From: Clostridiales bacterium | Lineage (GTDB): Bacteria > Bacillota > Clostridia > Peptostreptococcales > Anaerovoracaceae | NCBI GenBank assembly: GCA_015243575.1 | Contig: CP042469.1 | Location: 1,326,929 to 1,390,928, forward strand | Direction of reading: 5' to 3' | Length of the DNA stretch: 64,000 nt | Shown here: piece after piece, positions 59,016 to 64,000 of the stretch | Numbering within the stretch: the stretch's first letter is position 1 | Layout: every line of letters begins with the position of its first letter | Translations under genes and position numbers: made by a program | Notes under the pieces: model-generated | Databases searched by the model: none | What the model was told of the DNA's origin: nothing | Seen by the model: the letters and a program-made list of their open reading frames with translations, nothing else

Positions 59016-59846
59016 ATGGCACGAAAGAAAAAACAGGAAGCCGAGCATGATAACAGCGAGCGATGGCTACTGACTTATTCCGACTTAATCACGTTACTGA
59101 TGATTTTTTTCGTTGTAATGTATGCCATGAGCAATATCGATGCTCAGAAATATCAAATCCTCTCTCAATCTCTCGAGGGCGCGCTGAATCCTGCTGCGTT
59201 AACCGGTAACGGTGAAGGCAGTGGTTCCGGGGAAGGCGGAGATCTCTCGATTGATGACCTTGCCGAAGCGTTGTCAGACGGCAGTACCGATAAGCTTGAT
59301 CCCGAACTCGTTGCTGCAGCAGAAGAAATACAAAACCTCATCCGGCAAAACGGACTGGAGGATAAAGTCTCTGTTAGCGTTCAAGAGCGCGGAGTCGTTG
59401 TCGGACTAATGAATACCATTTTGTTTGATTCAGGCAGCGCTCAGATCAAGCAGGATGCCATGCCTACTTTGATCGCCATCGGCCAAATCGCCAACGGCGT
59501 TCACAATTATATTAGAATTGAAGGCAACACAGATGATGTTCCCCAAAGCTCTGAAAAATTTCCGAGTAACTGGGAGCTTTCCGTTATCAGAGCAACCGAA
59601 GTTGTTAAATTGCTGATTGCAAAGAGCGGCGTTGAACCCGCAAGAATTAGTGCCGTTGGGTATGGCGAATACCGCCCAAGCGTTCCAAATACATCTGCTG
59701 AAACCCGAGCTAAAAATCGTAAAGTTGATATTGTAATATTAAACGATCAGTTGGATAAGAGCGAATCTTCAATGAGCGGGAGTACAGAAACAAGTGCTGG
59801 AACAAATGAAGGCGCAAGCTCAGATGTAACAGAAAACTCTCAGTGA
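59016..59846 (+). CDS. motB: Flagellar motor stator protein MotB
   Basis: Stator subunit anchored to peptidoglycan, 276 residues. A basic N-terminus precedes one membrane helix containing the ion-binding Asp in LTYSDLITLLMIFFV. A Gly/Ser-rich linker (about 65-80) follows. The OmpA-like peptidoglycan-binding domain spans about 120-240 (IRIEGNTDDVP, SVIRATEVVKLLI, GYGEYRPSVPN, RAKNRKVDIVI). The last 25 residues are Ser/Thr-rich. It lies 11 bases after motA and is followed by a terminator. Confidence 0.95.
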   Translation: MARKKKQEAEHDNSERWLLTYSDLITLLMIFFVVMYAMSNIDAQKYQILSQSLEGALNPAALTGNGEGSGSGEGGDLSIDDLAEALSDGSTDKLDPELVAAAEEIQNLIRQNGLEDKVSVSVQERGVVVGLMNTILFDSGSAQIKQDAMPTLIAIGQIANGVHNYIRIEGNTDDVPQSSEKFPSNWELSVIRATEVVKLLIAKSGVEPARISAVGYGEYRPSVPNTSAETRAKNRKVDIVILNDQLDKSESSMSGSTETSAGTNEGASSDVTENSQ

Positions 59847-59880
59847 GATACGGTGAATCGGATTAATGAACTCTAAAATT

Positions 59881-59910
59881 AGATGGCAGCAAGCTGCCAT
59901 CTTTTCTTTG
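59881..59910 (+). terminator. Terminator of motAB
   Basis: AGATGGCAGC-AA-GCTGCCATCT perfect stem, then TTTCTTTG, 35 bases after the motB stop. Confidence 0.85.
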
Positions 59911-59924
59911 TTTTCATGCTTCGC

Positions 59925-60024
59925 TTGACTTTCATCAGGATATCAGTTACTATATTTAAAATAAATATTACTACCATTTCCATATGAATAGTAAAGATAT
60001 TGATAATTCGTAAATATTATCAAT
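59925..60024 (+). promoter_or_regulatory. Promoter and inverted repeat upstream of the trans-sulfuration gene
   Basis: TTGACT (59925-59930), 17-base spacer, TACTAT (59948-59953). Downstream, ATTGATAAT (59999-60007) and ATTATCAAT (60016-60024) form a perfect 9-bp inverted repeat just before the AAGGAG site, suited to an operator or to masking translation. No SAM riboswitch or T-box was seen. Confidence 0.5.
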
Positions 60025-60040
60025 TTAAGGAGTTTTGTAC

Positions 60041-61174
60041 ATGAATCAGAAAACCATATGCATCCATGGCTGTAAAGAAAAAAAAGACCTGACTGGTTCA
60101 GTTAGCGTTCCCATTTATCAGTCTGCAACCTTTGCCCACCCTGCTGTAGGCAAGAGTACTGGATATGATTATTCCAGACAGCAAAACCCTACCAGGGAGC
60201 ATCTTGAATGCACCGTAGCAGCATTAGAAGGCGGCAGCCATGCTGTTGCTTTTACGTCTGGTATGGCTGCCATCACTGCCTTAATGGAACTCTTCCAGCC
60301 CGGGGACCATATCATCGCTTCTGAGGATTTATATGGCGGGTCGATTCGACTGTTTGAACAGATTAATAAGAAGAACGGATTGCGGTTCAGCTATGCGGAC
60401 ACATCAGATGCTACGAAAATAGAAGCTTTGATTACAAAAGATACAAAGGCGGTTTTTATTGAAACGCCATCAAATCCGACCATGATCGTCACCGATATCA
60501 AAGCCGTTTCTGAGCTGACTAAACCGCGCGGAATCCTTTTGATCGTCGACAATACATTTTTGACACCATATTTCCAAAAACCACTTCAGCTTGGAGCAGA
60601 TATCATCGTACACAGCGGAACGAAATACCTTTGCGGACATAATGATACCCTTGCAGGATTTTTGGTTACAGAGGATCAGAAGCTCGGAGAGAAGCTGCGC
60701 CATCTCTTGATGTCTCTGGGTTCATGTCTCTCCCCTTTTGACAGTTGGCTGCTGATCCGAGGAATTAAGACTCTTGCAATCAGAATGGAAAAGCAGCAGG
60801 AAAATGCTATTGCAATCGCCCATTGGCTGAAAACTCATCCAAAGGTTAAAAAAGTCTATTATGCGGGGTTATCGGAGCACCCTTCCTATGAGATTTCATC
60901 AACGCAGGCTTCCGGCTTCGGCTCTATGATATCCTTCACCGTTGACAGCGAAGCAACCGCAGTACAGGTACTTGAAAAGGTGGAACTGATTCTATACGCA
61001 GAAAGTCTTGGCGGAGTAGAAACACTGATTACGTACCCAATGCTTCAGACCCATGCAGACCTTACTAAGGAAGAACGTGATGCCAGAGGTATTAATGAAA
61101 CCCTGCTTCGTCTTTCTGTTGGTCTGGAATTCGCAGAAGACCTTATTTCCGATTTAAAACAGGCCCTTGATTAA
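60041..61174 (+). CDS. PLP-dependent trans-sulfuration enzyme (cystathionine gamma-synthase/O-acetylhomoserine type)
   Basis: Cys/Met metabolism PLP enzyme of 377 residues, full length. Landmarks are SVSVPIYQSATFAHP, YSRQQNPTREHLE, the cofactor-binding FTSGMAAITAL, the Asp pairing with PLP nitrogen in LLIVDNTFLTPYF, the PLP lysine in HSGTKYLCGHND, and SLGGVETLITYP. Those features fit cystathionine gamma-synthase, O-acetylhomoserine sulfhydrylase and cystathionine beta-lyase alike. With a Glu111-type MetA in the same window, use of O-acetylhomoserine is plausible. The ATG at 60041 follows AAGGAG; an in-frame Met six bases earlier is poorer. Confidence 0.88.
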   Translation: MNQKTICIHGCKEKKDLTGSVSVPIYQSATFAHPAVGKSTGYDYSRQQNPTREHLECTVAALEGGSHAVAFTSGMAAITALMELFQPGDHIIASEDLYGGSIRLFEQINKKNGLRFSYADTSDATKIEALITKDTKAVFIETPSNPTMIVTDIKAVSELTKPRGILLIVDNTFLTPYFQKPLQLGADIIVHSGTKYLCGHNDTLAGFLVTEDQKLGEKLRHLLMSLGSCLSPFDSWLLIRGIKTLAIRMEKQQENAIAIAHWLKTHPKVKKVYYAGLSEHPSYEISSTQASGFGSMISFTVDSEATAVQVLEKVELILYAESLGGVETLITYPMLQTHADLTKEERDARGINETLLRLSVGLEFAEDLISDLKQALD

Positions 61175-61183
61175 TCATTGTAG

Positions 61184-61214
61184 GCAGTGTAGTTCATTTA
61201 CACTGCTTTTTTTT
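61184..61214 (+). terminator. Terminator of the trans-sulfuration gene, inside the end of the phosphatase gene
   Basis: GCAGTGTA / TACACTGC stem with a 7-base loop followed by eight T. It lies ten bases after the PLP gene and its T tract is the last codons (KKA region) of the convergent phosphatase gene. Confidence 0.9.
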
Positions 61215-61665
61215 CATTCAGAATCTGCGTCAGCAGTGCTTTGCAGCCTTCCATCACATCGTGATACGTAAGATCAAAATTCCCAGTATACCAGGGGTCT
61301 GCAATGTCTCCCGACCGATTTGTGAAGTCCAGTAGTCGTGATATTTTCCCATCACTATCATGACCGATGATCCTTGAAATATTTCTTACGTTGTTACTAT
61401 CCATAGCAATAATATAATCATAGCTGTCGTAATCAGCTCTCCGAAATTGAATTGCGCATTTTCCATCAGAAGAAATTCCGTATTCTGCAAGTTTTCTCCT
61501 GGTTCCCCTATGTACCGGATTTCCTATTTCCTCCGTACTGGTTGCAGAAGAAGCAATCGAGAATTGCTCTTGGAGCCCCTTCTTCTGTACCATATCTTTA
61601 AACACAAATTCTGCCATTGGTGATCTGCAGATATTTCCGTGGCAAACAAACATAATTTTAATCAT
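61198..61665 (-). CDS. Low-molecular-weight protein tyrosine phosphatase
   Basis: LMW-PTP family phosphatase of 155 residues. The P-loop C-x5-R is CHGNICRSPMAEF (Cys8 to Arg14) at the N-terminus, and the general acid Asp is in DIADPWYTGNFD near residue 120. The length is typical. In Bacillota such enzymes act on tyrosine- or arginine-phosphorylated proteins; YwlE-like arginine phosphatases differ at a few P-loop residues and I cannot exclude either. It is convergent with the trans-sulfuration gene, and its C-terminal codons overlap that gene's terminator. Confidence 0.92.
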   Translation of the reverse strand: MIKIMFVCHGNICRSPMAEFVFKDMVQKKGLQEQFSIASSATSTEEIGNPVHRGTRRKLAEYGISSDGKCAIQFRRADYDSYDYIIAMDSNNVRNISRIIGHDSDGKISRLLDFTNRSGDIADPWYTGNFDLTYHDVMEGCKALLTQILNEKKAV

Positions 61666-61744
61666 TCATACCCTCTTTTCCGCTCTTGTTACAGTTTTTC
61701 AAGTTATTTTTAGTCGTTTTCCGCAACCCCAGTAAGTCTCCCGG

Positions 61745-62452
61745 TTATTCGATTACAATCTCTTTATGATCCTTATCAACAATTGAAATATCACAGGATC
61801 CTCCTAAATGCTCTTCTACCGATGCTGCCAATTCATTTAGAGCGAGTATCAGCGAATTTGATCTTCCTTCATCAATGGATTCAATACAAAGGAAAGCATT
61901 ATTCGTATTTTCCGTGAGCATGGTTCTTACGGATTCCCTCCAGTTCCAACACCTACAAATGGCACCCGCATCATCTTTATAAATGATCTCACCTTCATAG
62001 GGTGGTGCATTTTCGTCGGTACCGAGCGTTACAAAGTCTTCATTCCCAATTGCCTTAGTAAGCGTGATGTGACCGGCAAATTTATTGATATCCTCGCCTC
62101 CGCATGGCAATCCGTATCGCAAGGAAATCGAGTTATAAATATCGACCAAGGGATTAATCGCACTCAGTACATTACCATTTTGCACGCGTTTGAGTAACGC
62201 CTCAATGGATGATCGCGCTCCTTTCTTCGTCTTGAATTTTTGAAACGCCTCTCTCCATACTCTAATTACCTCATTGCTGCTGAATTCATCCGTCTGCAGA
62301 TACTTTAAGGCTTCCTGTTCCGCACTGCGAAGCATATCCAGGTATTTGGACTCGTCCTTTATCGTATTATCAATGTTATGGCAAACGACGATACCAATTT
62401 TTGCATTGGGAAACAGATCCCAAAACGCATCCTCCACAATAAATTTTTTCAT
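61745..62452 (-). CDS. B3/B4 tRNA-binding-domain protein
   Basis: Cytoplasmic protein of 235 residues of the B3/B4 family, which resembles the editing module of phenylalanyl-tRNA synthetase beta chain. Segments include KIGIVVCHNIDNT, the conserved NPLVDIYNSISLRYGLPCGGED (in parts: NPLVDIYNSISLRYGLPCGG), and CRCWNWRESVRTML. Free-standing members may edit mischarged tRNA or amino acids; this is not proven. I chose the ATG at 62452, which follows GAGGAGGAAGGA; the frame further upstream consists of that site itself. Alone between the phosphatase and a broken small gene. Confidence 0.85.
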   Translation of the reverse strand: MKKFIVEDAFWDLFPNAKIGIVVCHNIDNTIKDESKYLDMLRSAEQEALKYLQTDEFSSNEVIRVWREAFQKFKTKKGARSSIEALLKRVQNGNVLSAINPLVDIYNSISLRYGLPCGGEDINKFAGHITLTKAIGNEDFVTLGTDENAPPYEGEIIYKDDAGAICRCWNWRESVRTMLTENTNNAFLCIESIDEGRSNSLILALNELAASVEEHLGGSCDISIVDKDHKEIVIE

Positions 62453-62495
62453 TGGTTCCTTCCTCCTCAAGTAAAGTTAGCGGATTGCCTTATAT

Positions 62496-62613
62496 TTATC
62501 TTCCTGACCAAAAGTGCATCGGGTCTTTCCGTTTGAATTTCCAAAATGCGATCGCACCGAAAATCAGAGCACAGCCAGCAGATAACGGCAAATACAATAT
62601 TCTCAACTAACAT
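62496..62613 (-). pseudogene. Frameshifted remnant of a small membrane protein (DUF6199-like)
   Basis: A perfect GGAGGAAAAGTA and ATG (62613) start a frame reading MLVENIVFAVI, then a one-base shift is needed to continue into GCALIFGAIAFWKFKRKDPMHFWSGR and a stop at 62496 (quoted in parts: ALIFGAIAFWKF, KRKDPMHFWSG). The second part closely resembles small clostridial membrane proteins carrying PMHFWSG followed by a longer tail, which is missing here. This looks like a gene broken by a frameshift and truncated. Sequencing error is possible. Confidence 0.4.
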
Positions 62614-62645
62614 TACTTTTCCTCCATACTAATCTTGGAAATGCA

Positions 62646-62690
62646 CAAAAACAGGGGCTGACATGCGAAATTTAATCTGCCAGCACCCTG
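62646..62690 (-). terminator. Terminator of ppdK
   Basis: Minus strand AACAGGGTGCTG / CAGCCCCTGTT arms, extended by partial pairing, ending in TTTTTG, about 80 bases after the ppdK stop. Confidence 0.75.
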
Positions 62691-62768
62691 TTCATGTATG
62701 AAACTAATCTTAGAACATTATGACGCTGCCCATTCATGCAGCCTGCTTATAACTAATGCTTAGTTCGG

Positions 62769-64000
62769 CTAGTTTTTCAGAGCAGCCTGTGCAGCTGCCA
62801 ATCTTGCGATAGGAACTCTGAACGGTGAGCAGGATACGTAGTTGAGTCCTACTTTGTGGCAGAACTCAACAGACGATGGATCTCCGCCGTGTTCTCCGCA
62901 GATTCCAAGCTTGATACCAGGTCTTGCTGCCTTACCGAGGTCAACCGCCATCTTAACAAGCTTGCCGACGCCGTTCTGATCCAGTCTTGCAAATGGATCG
63001 CTTTCATAGATCTTTTTCTCGTAGTAAGCACCCAAGAAGGAGCCTGCATCGTCACGGCTGAATCCAAAGGTCATCTGAGTGAGATCATTTGTTCCGAAGG
63101 AGAAAAATTCGGCTTCAGAAGCGATCTCATCAGCTGTGAGAGCTGCTCTTGGGATTTCGATCATGGTTCCCACCATGTACTTCAGTTCAATACCAGATTT
63201 CGCTATAATAGCATTGGCAGTTTCTACTACAACATTCTTGACGTACTGAAGCTCTTTAATTTCGCCGATCAGCGGAATCATGATTTCAGGAACCATCTTC
63301 CACTCCGGATGTGCCTTCTGAACGTTGATAGCGGCTTCGATGACAGCCGTGGTCTGCATTTCAGCGATTTCTGGATAGGATACCGCCAGACGGCAGCCTC
63401 TGTGTCCCATCATCGGATTGAATTCGTGCAGAGAGGTAATAACAGCCTTCAGCTCAGCAACTTCCATCTTCATCTCCTTTGCAAGAGCTGCAATGTCAGC
63501 TTCATCTGTAGGCAGGAATTCATGAAGCGGCGGATCCAGGAACCGGATGGTAACAGGATAACCCTGCATAGCCTCATAGATGCCTTCAAAATCACTTCTC
63601 TGCATTGGAAGCAGCTTTGCCAGAGCGGTTCTTCTCTGCTCTTCCGACTTCGATACGATCATCTCTCTCATCGCAGCGATTCTTTCGGAATCAAAGAACA
63701 TGTGCTCAGTTCTGCAAAGGCCGATCCCTTCTGCACCAAATTTGATGGCTTGAGCAGCGTCCTTAGGTGTGTCCGCATTGGTTCTGACCTTTAGAGTTCT
63801 ATACCTGTCAGCCCATTCCATGATGGTGTTGAAGTTTCCAGAAATTGACGCTTCTACAGTCTTAATCGCTTCACCGTAGATTTTTCCGGTGGAACCATCC
63901 AGAGAGATCCAGTCTCCTTCATGGAATTCCTTTCCGCCGAGGCTAAAAACTTTTGCAGCTTCATCAATCTTAATTTCACCGCATCCGGATACGCAGCAGG
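62769..64000 (-). CDS. ppdK: Pyruvate, phosphate dikinase (C-terminal part; gene continues past the right edge)
   Basis: About 410 C-terminal residues of PPDK, which interconverts pyruvate, ATP and phosphate with PEP, AMP and pyrophosphate. The frame is open to base 64000 without a start, beginning with CCVSGCGEIKIDEAAKVF, which follows the phospho-His domain in full enzymes. The PEP-binding barrel has GLCRTEHMFF, GYPVTIRFLDPPLHEFLP, GHRGCRL, EIPRAALTADEIA and the catalytic Cys in GLNYVSCSPFRVPIARLAAA. The swivelling His domain and ATP-grasp domain lie outside the window. A terminator follows at 62690-62646. PPDK of this type is typical of anaerobes. Confidence 0.95.
   Translation of the reverse strand, partial: CCVSGCGEIKIDEAAKVFSLGGKEFHEGDWISLDGSTGKIYGEAIKTVEASISGNFNTIMEWADRYRTLKVRTNADTPKDAAQAIKFGAEGIGLCRTEHMFFDSERIAAMREMIVSKSEEQRRTALAKLLPMQRSDFEGIYEAMQGYPVTIRFLDPPLHEFLPTDEADIAALAKEMKMEVAELKAVITSLHEFNPMMGHRGCRLAVSYPEIAEMQTTAVIEAAINVQKAHPEWKMVPEIMIPLIGEIKELQYVKNVVVETANAIIAKSGIELKYMVGTMIEIPRAALTADEIASEAEFFSFGTNDLTQMTFGFSRDDAGSFLGAYYEKKIYESDPFARLDQNGVGKLVKMAVDLGKAARPGIKLGICGEHGGDPSSVEFCHKVGLNYVSCSPFRVPIARLAAAQAALKN

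Noticed and set aside
62856..63794. A 312-codon plus-strand open frame
   Set aside because: It lies wholly opposite the highly conserved ppdK coding sequence and has no recognisable protein features; it is a shadow of codon use on the other strand.

Overview
The window reads as a chromosomal segment of a spore-forming, anaerobic, low-to-moderate GC member of the Clostridia (Bacillota). Supporting signs are strong AGGAGG-type ribosome binding sites, an IspH-ribosomal protein S1 fusion, the ruvC-ruvA-ruvB-spoIID/lytB-queA-tgt gene order, an argR-recN pair, a YlmC/YmxH sporulation protein, pyruvate phosphate dikinase, Glu111-type MetA and a clostridial Tad locus. I cannot name a genus. No rRNA, tRNA, insertion sequence, prophage or CRISPR array was seen.

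Layout. (1) 75-5300, minus: a BMP-type nucleoside ABC transporter (ATPase, two permeases, lipoprotein) behind a sigma-A promoter, a purine riboswitch and its terminator. (2) 5331-13474, minus: a sugar locus with a ROK repressor, HAD phosphatase, monosaccharide ABC transporter, PfkB sugar kinase and D-lyxose/D-mannose-type isomerase. (3) 13588-20486, minus: a secreted stalk/propeller protein, a monoacylglycerol-lipase-like hydrolase and a large Lhr helicase. (4) 20610-25660: a phospholipid block (DedA-like protein, PssA, PmtA-like methyltransferase, Psd; minus) divergent from a VanRS-like two-component system (plus), with three TTAAG boxes between them. (5) 25736-28712: a gene remnant, a UPF0303 protein, a small secreted or anchored protein, and a ferredoxin-nitroreductase divergent from a TetR regulator with clear operator candidates. 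(6) 28756-36987, minus: rlmD, metA, tgt, queA, spoIID/lytB-like, ruvB, ruvA, ruvC. (7) 37214-41160, plus: argR, recN and an NCS2 uracil permease. (8) 41272-47900, minus: ispH-S1 fusion, rarA, a SPOR protein, a small membrane protein, a J-domain protein, a DUF5685 protein and an 86-residue protein. (9) 48027-48398, plus: a 55-residue zinc-ribbon gene with its own promoter, folded leader and terminator. (10) 48420-56883, minus: a nine-gene Tad (tight adherence) locus. (11) 56910-59910: TepA/ClpP-like protein, YlmC, MotA and MotB. (12) 59925-64000: a trans-sulfuration enzyme, LMW phosphatase, B3/B4-domain protein, a broken small membrane gene, and the C-terminal part of ppdK running off the right edge.

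How genes fit together. The transporter in (1) should be switched by guanine-class purine through transcription attenuation. In (2), an isomerase that can turn mannose into fructose or lyxose into xylulose sits beside a sugar kinase, giving a short import-isomerise-phosphorylate route. In (4), PssA and Psd make phosphatidylethanolamine and a PmtA-like enzyme between them could methylate it, under possible control of the adjacent two-component system. MetA (acetyl-CoA type by its Glu111) and the trans-sulfuration enzyme could form consecutive methionine-pathway steps although about 29 kb apart.

The strongest candidates for something undescribed are a Tad pseudopilin carrying an exact 52-residue tandem duplication of an H-x3-C-x22-C-x2-C motif, the Ig-like insertion in the TadC-like protein, and the DedA-PssA-PmtA-like-Psd/two-component arrangement.
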